A stretch of DNA of 17,841 bases from Saccoglossus kowalevskii (Eukaryota; Hemichordata; Enteropneusta; Harrimaniidae). Both the position numbers and the translations under genes were made by a program. The stretch covers positions 1 to 17,841 of the forward strand of contig NW_003115221.1 of the NCBI RefSeq assembly GCF_000003605.2, written 5' to 3'. Under the pieces are notes generated by a model. That model did no database searches, was not told the DNA's origin, and saw only the letters and a list, made by a program, of their open reading frames with translations. Numbering within the stretch: the first letter of the stretch is position 1; every line of letters starts with the position of its first letter. This document shows, one piece after another, positions 1-7,896 of the stretch.

Positions 1-145
1 CTAATCGAGGGTTTCCTAGATCCAAGAGGCAACGCTACTCGTCCAAAAACAAAGCTTCACACATGAATCTAACAAATGATGTAATTTATGTACGCCTTCA
101 CTCATCACATTACAGATAAAACGCTGTAGAAACTAAACATTGGCT

Positions 146-229
146 AACAAACACCTCACGATTTGTTGGCTTAACATCTGATAGACTAATTGGTGGTATT
201 TTACCAATGGAACGCTCTGCAAGCCTGAC
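146..229 (-). pseudogene. Heavily decayed tRNA-like remnant in each spacer (representative)
   Basis: Read on the minus strand, the segment ends at a 5'-like GTCAGGC..GGCAGAGCG, which resembles the tRNA start GTCAGGATGGCCGAGTGG. In most units 15 of 20 bases agree around this end. An ungapped 84-nt alignment also puts TAGACT of both in register, although overall identity is only about one third. Two hairpins fall inside or beside it: 142-171 and 189-208 (ATTGGT/ACCAAT). Its flank aligns with the tRNA 5' flank, which supports common descent. Equivalent 5' ends are 1244, 2254, 3267, 4282, 5297, 6309, 7329, 8344, 9358, 10372, 11395, 12400, 13407, 14422, 15437, 16452 and 17466. It cannot fold as a tRNA. 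Confidence 0.45.
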
Positions 230-405
230 ATCTAATTCTTGTTCTACCAAATAGAAAAACCACTGTCATTACTTTTGTTAAGGCTATACGATTTCTTGTC
301 AACAACTACATCATTATCACAAGTTCATGTCGAATCACAAATCAGTCTAAGCAAAGCTATAAACAGGTGAGATTCCACTTTGTGGTAGGATTTTCACATC
401 ATACC

Positions 406-409
406 AAAA
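406..409 (-). terminator. Pol III T4 terminator of tRNA copy 1
   Basis: Four A residues on the plus strand give TTTT on the transcribed-sense strand, starting 5 nt beyond the discriminator base. The run is kept at the same place in nearly every unit. The unit with the tRNA at 5480 has only three T residues, and that gene may terminate poorly. Confidence 0.85.
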
Positions 410-424
410 TAATTGTCAGAAGTG

Positions 425-435
425 GGATTCGAACC
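425..435 (-). promoter_or_regulatory. Internal B box (Pol III type 2 promoter)
   Basis: The minus strand reads GGTTCGAATCC, a perfect match to the B-box consensus bound by TFIIIC. The same box is altered in the copies starting at 2439 (first pair G to A), 5480 and 9543 (C61 to T), 6493 and 12585 (first G changed), 13592 (T55 to C) and 15622 (C62 to A). Confidence 0.9.
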
Positions 436-479
436 CACGCCTACAGATGTAGACTGCGACCTGAACGCAGCGCCTTAGA

Positions 480-490
480 CCACTCGGCCA
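480..490 (-). promoter_or_regulatory. Internal A box (Pol III type 2 promoter)
   Basis: The minus strand reads TGGCCGAGTGG, matching the eukaryotic tRNA A-box consensus TRGCNNAGYNGG without its last spacing base. It covers tRNA nucleotides 8-18. The box is intact in all 18 tRNA copies. Confidence 0.9.
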
Positions 491-522
491 TCCTGACACA
501 TATTTTTTATACCATCAGAGAC

Positions 523-529
523 AATAAAC
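523..529 (-). promoter_or_regulatory. Upstream GTTTATT element of the tRNA
   Basis: The minus strand reads GTTTATT at about -26 to -32 relative to the mature tRNA 5' end. The same heptamer lies at about -29 to -35 upstream of the degenerate element (825-831), so it is either a retained TATA-like element or a trace of common ancestry. TATA-like boxes near -25 to -30 assist Pol III initiation in several lineages; a role here is inference. Confidence 0.4.
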
Positions 530-688
530 ACAAATCATCAGGTATTTTGCTGATAAGAATCATTGTGAACAAGTATATCATCGTCACAACTTCATGTTGA
601 ATGACAAATCAGTCTAAGAATAGCAGCAGGCGGATCTCATGAATAATGAAAAAGAGTCTCATATTGTGGTATCAATTACACATCATGC

Positions 689-693
689 AAAAA
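689..693 (-). terminator. T5 Pol III terminator of the degenerate element
   Basis: Five A residues on the plus strand read TTTTT on the minus strand, starting 5 nt after the 3' end of the degenerate element. The run is kept in all units and is longer than the T4 run behind the real tRNA. Confidence 0.6.
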
Positions 694-697
694 GGTT

Positions 698-796
698 TGT
701 CAGAAGTGGGACACCAACTCACGCTTACACTTCTAGACTGCGGCTTAAAAGCAGCGACTTAAGGTTGATACCACTTAATAGATCTTCATGGCCGAC
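698..796 (-). pseudogene. Degenerate tRNA-Leu-like element, copy 1 (UAA at anticodon position)
   Basis: This 99-nt element is clearly related to the neighbouring tRNA-Leu. On the minus strand it ends CCCACTTCTGACA exactly like the tRNA and shares the anticodon-arm 3' half CGCAGTCTA. Its anticodon stem CTGCT/CGCAG has one mismatch, and the loop TTTAAGC places UAA, also a leucine anticodon. The acceptor stem starts GTCGGCC and forms only five pairs. The D arm is about 15 nt longer, with a self-complementary TTAA..GGT/ACC..TTAA hairpin. The variable arm no longer pairs. The T arm GTGAG/CCCAC keeps four pairs, but the loop is TTGGTGT and the B box is destroyed. A normal tRNA is therefore unlikely. 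A T5 terminator and a TATA-like element are present. The sequence is identical in nine of 17 units, which is odd for a dead gene. Confidence 0.8.
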
Positions 797-820
797 AGTG
801 TTAGCGATTGGCTGCGTTTC

Positions 821-828
821 TATAAATA
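821..828 (-). promoter_or_regulatory. TATA-like element upstream of the degenerate element
   Basis: TATAAATA on the plus strand (TATTTATA on the minus strand) lies 25-32 nt upstream of the degenerate element's 5' end, the spacing at which a TATA box acts in type 3 Pol III promoters and in TATA-assisted tRNA genes. It is present in every unit; the unit 3 copy has one extra A. On the plus strand it could equally be read as a Pol II TATA box, but no supported gene follows. Confidence 0.4.
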
Positions 829-862
829 AACGTTTGCAAAGTTGAAAACATTGTTTTAGCCT

Positions 863-918
863 GCTGGAAACACATGTGATTGATATAATTCGTTTCAGGA
901 AGTCACATGTTTTCCAGC
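863..918. repeat. 56-nt inverted repeat in each spacer
   Basis: The left arm GCTGGAAACACATGTGA and right arm TCACATGTTTTCCAGC pair as 8 + 7 bp with a small asymmetric bulge and a 23-nt loop. Equivalent positions are 1879-1934, 2886-2940, 3901-3956, 4916-4971, 5928-5983, 6948-7003, 7963-8018, 8977-9032, 9991-10046, 11004-11059, 12019-12074, 13026-13081, 14041-14096, 15056-15111, 16071-16126 and 17086-17141. Units 2 and 17 have a changed right arm (TCACAAG) and a changed left end (TGT). Unit 3 lost one G, which shortens the stem. No compensatory change is visible, so selection on the hairpin is not shown. Confidence 0.7.
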
Positions 919-1429
919 TCAAACTCCTTAAAAAAAGGATGTAAACAAAATATACAGATCTGTCAACCTTACTGCCTTCATGAATATACCCAGAAAAGCA
1001 GCCATTTTTGAAGTGTCTAATCGAGGGTTTCCTAGATCCAAGAGGCAACGCTACTCGTCCAAAAACAAAGCTTCACACATGAATCTAACAGCTGATGTAA
1101 TTTATGTACGCCTTCACTCATACATTACAGATAAAACGCGGTAGAAACTAAACATTGGCTAACAAACACCTCACGATTTGTTGGCTAAACATCTGATAGA
1201 CTAATTGGTGGTATTTTACAAATGGAACACTCTGCCTGCCTGACATCTAATTCTTGTGCTACCAAATAGAAAAAACACTGTCATTACTTTTGTTAAGGCT
1301 ATACGATTTCTTGTCAACAACTACATCATTATCACAAAAGTTCATGTCGAATCACAATCAGTCTAAGCAAAGCTATAAACAGGTGGGATTCCACTTTGTG
1401 GTAGGATTTTCACATCATACCAAAATAAT

Positions 1430-1513
1430 TGTCAGAAGTGGGATTCGAACCCACGCATACAGATGTAGACTGCGACCTGAACGCAGCGCCTTAGACCACT
1501 CGGCCATCCAGAC
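1430..1513 (-). tRNA. tRNA-Leu-CAG: tRNA-Leu(CAG), copy 2, two changes
   Basis: The 84-nt gene keeps anticodon CAG, both internal promoter boxes and the T4 terminator. A4 is changed to U, giving a U-U mismatch in the acceptor stem, and the last base of the variable-arm stem is changed from G to U. Function is probably reduced. Confidence 0.88.
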
Positions 1514-1713
1514 ATATGTTTTGTATACCATCAAAGACAATAAACACAAATCATCAGGTATTTTACTGATAAGAATCATTGTGAACAAGTATATCATTGA
1601 CACAAGTTCATGTCGAATGGCAAATCAGTCTAAGAATAGCAGCAGGCGGATCTCATGAATAATGAAAAGGAGTCTCATATTGTGGTATCAATTACACATC
1701 ATGCAAAAACGTT

Positions 1714-1812
1714 TGTCAGAAGTGGGACACCAACTCACGCTTACACTTCTAGACTGCGGCTTAAAAGCAGCGACTTAAGGTTGATACCACTTAATAGATC
1801 TTCTTGGCCGAC
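1714..1812 (-). pseudogene. Degenerate tRNA-Leu-like element, copy 2
   Basis: This copy differs from the nine-copy consensus by one base near its 5' end (TTCTTGG for TTCATGG on the plus strand). The T5 run is present but is followed by C rather than G. Confidence 0.78.
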
Positions 1813-2438
1813 AGTGTTAGCGATTGGATGCGTTTCTATAAATAAACGTTTGCAAAGATGAAAACATTGTTTTAGCCTGCTGGAAACACATGTGTTTGAT
1901 ATAATTCGTTTCAGGAAATCACAAGTTTTCCAGCTCAAACTCCTACAAAATGGACGTAAACAAAATATACAGATTTGTCAACCTTACTGCCTTCATGAAT
2001 CTACCCAGAAAAGCAGCCATTTTTGAAGTGTCTAATCGAGGGTTCCTAGATCCAAGAGGCAACGCTACTTGTCCAAAAACAAAGCTTCACACATGAATCT
2101 AACAGCTGATGTAATTTATGTAAGCCTTCACTCATCACATTACAAATAAAAGGCGGTAGAAACATTGGCTAACAAACACTTCACGATTTGTTGGCTAAAC
2201 ATCTGATAGACTAATTGGTGGTATTTTACCAATGGAACGCTCTGCCTGCCTGACATCTAATTCTTGTGCTACCAAATAGAAAAACCACCTTCATTACTTT
2301 TGTTAAGGCTATACGATATCTTGTCAACAACTAAATCATTATCACAAGTTCATGTCGAATCACGTATCAGTCTAAGCAAAGCTATAAACACGTGGGATCC
2401 CACTTTGTGGTATAATTTTCACATCATACCAAAATAAT

Positions 2439-2522
2439 TGTCAGAAGTGGGATTCGAATCCACGCCTACAGATGTAGACTGCGACCTGAACGCAGCGCCT
2501 TAGACCACTCGGCCATCCTGAC
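2439..2522 (-). tRNA. tRNA-Leu-CAG: tRNA-Leu(CAG), copy 3, G53A in T stem and B box
   Basis: The only change is the nearly invariant G53 to A. It breaks the G53-C61 pair that closes the T loop and turns the B box into GATTCGAATCC. Both tRNA folding and TFIIIC binding are expected to suffer, so this copy may be silent. Confidence 0.85.
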
Positions 2523-2721
2523 ACATATTTTGTCTACCATCAGAAACAATAAACACAAATCATCAGGTATTTTGCTGAAAAGAATCATTGTGAACAAGTA
2601 TATCATTGCACAAGTTCATGTCGAATGACAAATCAGTCTAAGAATAGCAGCAGGCGGATCTCATGAATAATGAAAAGGAGTCTCATATTGTGGTATCAAT
2701 TACACATCATGCAAAAACGTT

Positions 2722-2819
2722 TGTCAGAAGTGGGACACCAACTCACGCTTACACTTCTAGACTGCGGCTTAAAAGCAGCGACTTAAGGTTGATACCACTT
2801 ATAGATCTTCATGGCCGAC
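2722..2819 (-). pseudogene. Degenerate tRNA-Leu-like element, copy 3 (1-nt deletion)
   Basis: The element is 98 nt because one A is missing from the CTTAATAG stretch at the D-arm side. It is otherwise consensus. Confidence 0.78.
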
Positions 2820-3451
2820 AGTGTTAGCGATTGGATGCGTTTCTATAAAATAAACGTTTGCAAAGTTGAAAACATTGTTTAGCCTGCTGAAACACATGTG
2901 ATTGATATAATTAGTGTCAGGAAATCACATGTTTTCCAGCTCAAACTCCTTAAAAATGGATGTATAACAAAATATACAGATCTGTCAACCTTACTGCCTT
3001 CATGAATATACCCGGAAAAGCAGCCATTTTTGAAGTGTCTAATCGAGGGTTTCCAAGATCCAAGAAGCAACGCTACTTGTCCAAAAACAAAGCTTCACAC
3101 ATGAATCTAACAGCTTATGTAATTTATGTACGCCTTCACTCATCACATTAAAGATAAAATGCGTTACAAACTAAACATTGGCTAGCAAACACCTCACGAT
3201 TTGTGGCCAAAATATCTGGTAGACTAATTGGTGGTATTTTACCAATGGAACGCTCTGCCTGCCTGACATCTAATTCTTGTGCTATCAAATAGAAAAACCA
3301 CCGTCATTACTTTTGTTAAGGCTATACGATATCTTGTCAACAACTACATCATTATCACAAGTTCATGTCGAATCACAAATCAGTCTAAGCAAAGCTATAA
3401 ACAGGTGGGATCCCACTTTGTAGTATGATTTTCACATCATACCAAAATAAT

Positions 3452-3535
3452 TATCAGAAGTGGGATTCGAACCCACGCCTACAGATGTAGACTGCGACCT
3501 GAACGCAGCGCCTTAGACCACTCGGCCATCCTGAC
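3452..3535 (-). tRNA. tRNA-Leu-CAG: tRNA-Leu(CAG), copy 4, C72U
   Basis: The single change C72 to U converts the terminal acceptor pair to G1-U72, a tolerable wobble. All other stems and promoter boxes are intact. This is a plausible functional gene. Confidence 0.92.
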
Positions 3536-3735
3536 ATATATTTTGTATACCATCAAAGACAATAAACACAAATCATCAGGTATTTTACTGATAAGAATCA
3601 TTGTGAACAAGTATATCATTGTCACAAGTTCATGTCGAATGGCAAATCAGTCTAAGAATAGCAGCAGGCGGATCTCATGAATAATGAAAAGGAGTCTCAT
3701 ATTGTGGTATCAATTACACATCATGCAAAAAGGTT

Positions 3736-3834
3736 TGTCAGAAGTGGGACACCAACTCACGCTTACACTTCTAGACTGCGGCTTAAAAGCAGCGACTTAA
3801 GGTTGATACCACTTAATAGATCTTCATGGCCGAC
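3736..3834 (-). pseudogene. Degenerate tRNA-Leu-like element, copy 4 (consensus)
   Basis: This copy is identical to the nine-copy consensus and has the T5 terminator and upstream TATA-like box. It is the first unit carrying the inner-subfamily marker 'cagagttag'. Confidence 0.8.
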
Positions 3835-4466
3835 AGAGTTAGCGATTGGATACGTTTCTATAAATAAACGTTTGCAAAGTTGAAAACATTGTTTTAGCCT
3901 GCTGGAAACACATGTGATTGATATAATTCGTTTCAGGAAGTCACATGTTTTCCAGCTCAAACTCCTTAAAAATGGATGAAAACAAAATATACAGATCTGT
4001 CAACCTTACTGCCTTCATGAATATACCCAGAAAAGCAGCCATTTTTGAAGTGTCTAATAGAGGGTTTCCTCGATCCAAGAGGCAACGCTACTCGTCCAAA
4101 AACAAAGCTTCACACATGAATCTAACAGCTGATGTAATTTATGTAAGCCTTCACTCATTACATTACAGATAAAACCCGGTAGAAACTAAACATTGGCTAA
4201 CAAACACCTCACGATTTGTTGGCTAAACATCTGATAGACTAATTGGTGGTATTTTACCAATGGAACGCTCTGCCTGCCTGACATCTAATTCTTGTTCTAC
4301 CAAATAGAAAAACCACTGTCATTACTTTTGTTAAGGCTATACGATTTCTTGTCAACAACTACATCATTATCACAAGTTCATGTCGAATCACAAATCAGTC
4401 TAAGCAAAGCTATAAACAGGTGGGATTCCACTTTGTGGTAGGATTTTCACATCATACCAAAATAAT

Positions 4467-4550
4467 TGTCAGAAGTGGGATTCGAACCCACGCCTACAGA
4501 TGTAGACAGCGAACTGAACGCAGCGCCTTAGACCACTCGGCCATCCTGAC
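4467..4550 (-). tRNA. tRNA-Leu-CAG: tRNA-Leu(CAG), copy 5, altered next to the anticodon
   Basis: The anticodon CAG remains, but the base 3' to it, G37, is changed to U, and A42 is changed to U, giving a U-U mismatch in the anticodon stem. G37 is normally methylated in tRNA-Leu(CAG) to hold the reading frame, so this copy would be a poor decoder if expressed. Confidence 0.83.
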
Positions 4551-4750
4551 ATATATTTTGTATACCATCAAAGACAATAAACACAAATCATCAGGTATTT
4601 TGCTGATAAGAATCATTGTGAACAAGTATATCATTGTCACAAGTTCATGTCGTATGGCAAATCAGTCTAAGAATAGCAGCAGGCGGATCTCATGAATAAT
4701 GAAAAGGAGTCTCATATTGTGGTATCAATTACACATCATGCAAAAAGGTT

Positions 4751-4849
4751 TGTCAGAAGTGGGACACCAACTCACGCTTACACTTCTAGACTGCGGCTTA
4801 AAAGCAGCGACTTAAGGTTGATACCACTTAATAGATCTTCATGGCCGAC
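4751..4849 (-). pseudogene. Degenerate tRNA-Leu-like element, copy 5 (consensus)
   Basis: This copy is identical to the nine-copy consensus, in contrast to the two changes in the tRNA of the same unit. Confidence 0.8.
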
Positions 4850-5479
4850 AGAGTTAGCGATTTGATACGTTTCTATAAATAAACGTTTGCAAAGTTGAAA
4901 ACATTGTTTTAGCCTGCTGGAAATACATGTGATTGATATAATTCGTTTCAGGAAGTCACATGTTTTCCAGCTCAAACTCCTTAAAAATGGATGTAAACAA
5001 AATATACAGATCTGTCAACCTTACTGCCTTCATGAATATACCCAGAAAAGCAGCCATTTTTGAAGTGTCTAATCGAGGGTTTCCTGGATCCAAGAGGCAA
5101 CGCTACTCGTCCAAAAACAAAGCTTCACACATGAATCTAACAGCTGATGTAATTTATGTACGCCTTCACTCATCACATTACAGATAAAACCCGGTAGAAA
5201 CTAAACATTGGCTAACAAACACCTCACGATTTGTTGGCTGAACATCTGATAGACTAATTTGTGGTATTTTACCAATGGAACGCTCTGCCTGCCTGACATC
5301 TAATACTTGTTCTACCAAATAGAAAAACCACTGTCATTACTTTTGTTAAGGCTATACGATTTCTTGTCAACAACTACATCATTATCACAAGTTCATGTTG
5401 AATCACAAATCAGTCTAAGCAAAGCTATAAACAGTGGGATTCCACTTTGTGGTAGGATTTTCACATCATACGAAATAAT

Positions 5480-5563
5480 TGTCAGAAGAGGAATTCGAAC
5501 CCACGCCTACAGATGTAGACTGCGACCTGAACGCAGCGCCTTAGACCACTCGGCCATCCTGAC
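5480..5563 (-). tRNA. tRNA-Leu-CAG: tRNA-Leu(CAG), copy 6, T-stem changes and T3 terminator
   Basis: C61 to U and A64 to U leave a G-U and a U-U in the T stem and spoil the B box, creating a GAATTC in the process. The downstream T run is only three bases. This copy is likely defective. The same two base changes recur in the copy at 9543. Confidence 0.83.
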
Positions 5564-5762
5564 ACATATTTTGTATACCATCAGAGACAATAAACACAAA
5601 TCATCAGGTATTTTGCTGATAAGAATCATATCAACAAGTATATCATTGTCACAAGTTCATGTTGAATGACAAATCAGTCGAAGAAAAGCAGCAGGCGGAC
5701 CTCATGAATAATGAAATGGAGTCTCATATTGTGGTATCAATTACACATCATGCAAAAAGGTT

Positions 5763-5861
5763 TTTCAGAAGTGGGACACCAACTCACGCTTACACTTCTA
5801 GACTGCGGCTTAAAAGCAGCGACTTAAGGTTGATACCACTTAATAGATCTTCATGGCCGAC
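5763..5861 (-). pseudogene. Degenerate tRNA-Leu-like element, copy 6
   Basis: One change near the 3' end (plus strand TTTTCAG for TTGTCAG) weakens the residual acceptor stem. Units 6-10 share 'ggacctcatg' and 'gaaatggag' in the downstream flank, which marks them as a sub-block. Confidence 0.78.
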
Positions 5862-6492
5862 AGAGTTAGCGATTGGATACGTTTCTATAAATAAACGTTT
5901 GCAAAGTTGAAAACATTGTTTTAGCCTGCTGGAAACACATGTGATTGATATAATTCGTTTCAGGAAGTCACATGTTTTCCAGCTCAAACTCCTTAAAAAT
6001 GGATGTAAACAAAATATACAGATCTGTCAACCTTACTGCCTTCATGAATATACCCAGAAAAGAAGCCATTTTTGAAGTGTCTAATAGAGGGTTTCCTCGA
6101 TCCAAGAGGCAACGCTACTCGTCCAAAAACAAAGCTTCACACATGAATCTAACAGCTGATGTAATTTATGTAAGCCTTCACTCATTACATTACAGATAAA
6201 ACCCGATAGAAACTAAACATTGGCTAACAAACACCTCACGATTTGTTGGCTAAACATCTGATAGACTAATTGGTGGTATTTTACCAATGGAACGCTCTGC
6301 CTGCCTGACATCTAATCTTGTTCTACCAAATAGAAAAACCACTGTCATTACTTTTGTTAAGGCTATACGATTTCTTGTCAACAACTACATCATTATCACA
6401 AGTTCATGTCGAATCACAAATCAGTCTAAGCAAAGCTATAAACAGATGGGATTCCACTTTGTGGTAGGATTTTCACATCATACGAAAATAAT

Positions 6493-6576
6493 TGTCAGAA
6501 GAGGGATTCGAACGCACGCCTACAGATGTAGACTGCGACCTGAACGCAGCGCCTTAGACCACTCGGCCATCCTGAC
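6493..6576 (-). tRNA. tRNA-Leu-CAG: tRNA-Leu(CAG), copy 7, T stem disrupted
   Basis: G52 to C and A64 to U leave two mismatches in the five-pair T stem and change the first base of the B box. The anticodon arm and A box are intact. This copy is probably non-functional. Confidence 0.82.
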
Positions 6577-6776
6577 ACATATTTTGTATACCATCAGAGA
6601 CAATAAACACAAATCATCAGGTATTTTGCTGATAAGAATCATTGTGAACAAGTATATCATTGTCACAAGTTCATGTTGAATGACAAATCAGTCGAAGAAA
6701 AGCAGCAGGCGGACCTCATGAATAATGAAATGGAGTCTCATATTGTGGTATCAATTACACATCATGCAAAAAGGTT

Positions 6777-6881
6777 TGTCAGAAGTGGGACACCAACTCA
6801 CGCTTACACTTCTAGACTGCGGCTTAAAAGTAAAAGCAGCGACTTAAGGTTGATACCACTTAATAGATCTTCATGGCCGAC
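6777..6881 (-). pseudogene. Degenerate tRNA-Leu-like element, copy 7 (6-nt duplication)
   Basis: The element is 105 nt because TAAAAG is tandemly duplicated at the anticodon loop, so the loop would hold two copies of the UAA-containing stretch. This is the largest indel in any copy. Confidence 0.78.
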
Positions 6882-7513
6882 AGAGTTAGCGATTGGATAC
6901 GTTTCTATAAATAAACGTTTGCAAAGTTGAAAACATTGTTTTAGCCTGCTGGAAACACATGTGATTGATATAATTCGTTTCAGGAAGTCACATGTTTTCC
7001 AGCTCAAACTCCTTAAAAATGGATGTAAACAAAATATACAGATCTGTCAACCTTACTGCCTTCATGAATATACCCAGAAAAGAAGCCATTTTTGAAGTGT
7101 CTAATAGAGGGTTTCCTCGATCCAAGAGGCAACGCTACGCGTCCAAAAACAAAGCTTCACACATGAATCTAACAGCTGATGTAATTTATGTATGCCTTCA
7201 CTCATTACATTACAGATAAAACCCGGTAGAAACTAAACATTGGCTAACAAACACCTCACGATTTGTTGGCTAAACATCTGATAGACTAATTGGTGGTATT
7301 TTACCAATGGAACGCTCTGCCTGCCTGACATCTAATTCTTGTTCTACCAAATAGAAAAACCACTGTCATTACTTTTGTTAAGGCTATACGATTTCTTGTC
7401 AACAACTACATCATTATCACAAGTTCATGTCGAATCACAAATCAGTCGAAGCAAAGCTATAAACAGGTGGGATTCCACTTTGTGGTAGGATTTTCACATC
7501 AAACGAAAATAAT

Positions 7514-7597
7514 TGTCAGAAGAGGGATTCGAACCCACGCCTACAGATGTAGACTGCGACCTGAACGCAGCGCCTTAGACCACTCGGCCATCCTGAC
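7514..7597 (-). tRNA. tRNA-Leu-CAG: tRNA-Leu(CAG), copy 8, A64U
   Basis: The only change is A64 to U, a U-U mismatch in the T stem that is shared by copies 6-10. The boxes and terminator are intact, so it may still be expressed. Confidence 0.87.
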
Positions 7598-7797
7598 ACA
7601 TATTTTTCATACCATCAGAGACAATAAACACAAATCATCAGGTATTTTGCTGATAAGAATCATTGTGAACAAGTATATCATTGTCACAAGTTCATGTTGA
7701 ATGACAAATCAGTCGAAGAAAAGCAGCAGGCGGACCTCATGAATAATGAAATGGAGTCTCATATTGTGGTATCAATTACACATCATGCAAAAAGGTT

Positions 7798-7896
7798 TGT
7801 CAGAAGTGGGACACCAACTCACGCTTACACTTCTAGACTGCGGCTTAAAAGCAGCGACTTAAGGTTGATACCACTTAATAGATCTTCATGGCCGAC
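7798..7896 (-). pseudogene. Degenerate tRNA-Leu-like element, copy 8 (consensus)
   Basis: This copy is identical to the nine-copy consensus, including the TATA-like box and T5 run in the flanks. Confidence 0.8.

Larger units (their letters stand above)
414..497 (-). tRNA. tRNA-Leu-CAG: tRNA-Leu(CAG), copy 1, consensus sequence
   Basis: This 84-nt gene decodes CUG leucine codons. Read on the minus strand, the acceptor stem is GTCAGGA paired with TTCTGAC (one G-U), and the discriminator base is A, as expected for eukaryotic leucyl-tRNA synthetase recognition. The D stem is GCC/GGC, the anticodon stem is CTGCG/CGCAG around loop TTCAGGT with anticodon CAG (plus-strand 461-463), the long variable arm has stem CTAC/GTAG, and the T arm is GTGGG-TTCGAAT-CCCAC. 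No CCA is encoded and there is no intron, which fits a eukaryotic nuclear gene. A box, B box and a T4 terminator are all present. This copy and the one at 16637-16720 match the array consensus exactly and are the best candidates for functional genes. Confidence 0.97.
797..1429. other. Unit spacer without a recognisable gene (representative)
   Basis: Each unit has about 630 bp between the 5' side of the degenerate element and the next tRNA 3' end. In this copy it holds, in order, the TATA-like box (821-828), a short odd palindrome AAAACA-T-TGTTTT (845-857), a 56-nt inverted repeat (863-918), a 10-bp wobble hairpin, and a decayed tRNA-like remnant whose 5' end is at 1244. Equivalent spacers are 1813-2438, 2820-3451, 3835-4466, 4850-5479, 5862-6492, 6882-7513, 7897-8528, 8911-9542, 9925-10554, 10938-11569, 11953-12584, 12960-13591, 13975-14606, 14990-15621, 16005-16636 and 17020-17650. 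The first 413 bases of the window are the end of another spacer. Short open frames in it show no sign of coding constraint. Confidence 0.8.

Noticed and set aside
414-497. Mitochondrial or plastid tRNA-Leu
   Set aside because: The sequence has the nuclear A and B boxes, CAG anticodon and type II arm of animal nuclear tRNA-Leu, and there are no organellar neighbours.
367-600. Recurrent open frame of 77-91 residues across the tRNA, containing a GIRTHAYRCRLRPERSALDH stretch
   Set aside because: It is antisense to the tRNA gene. The peptide is the familiar spurious translation of an antisense tRNA-Leu, and the frame varies in length between units.
698-796. tRNA-derived SINE
   Set aside because: There is no tRNA-unrelated body with an A-rich or simple-repeat tail and no dispersed insertion with target-site duplication. 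It occurs only at a fixed place in the tandem unit, and its flank is homologous to the tRNA flank.
821-828. Plus-strand Pol II TATA box driving a spacer gene
   Set aside because: No coding frame with signs of constraint follows, and no splice or polyadenylation context ties to it. A minus-strand role at -25 of the degenerate element is the simpler reading.
3763-3960. 65-residue minus-strand open frame (starting MSWKTCDFLK) present in almost all units
   Set aside because: It ends inside the degenerate tRNA element and overlaps the inverted repeat. Its persistence follows from low DNA divergence, the differences are mostly amino-acid changing, and no motif is visible.
3945-4172. 75-residue open frame (starting MFSSSNSLKM) repeated in many spacers
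   Set aside because: Most differences between copies change the amino acid (for example V to E, A to E, R to S or G, S to L). Frames break in units 1, 2, 16 and 17 by indels or a stop, and no domain is recognisable. The frame recurs only because the DNA recurs.
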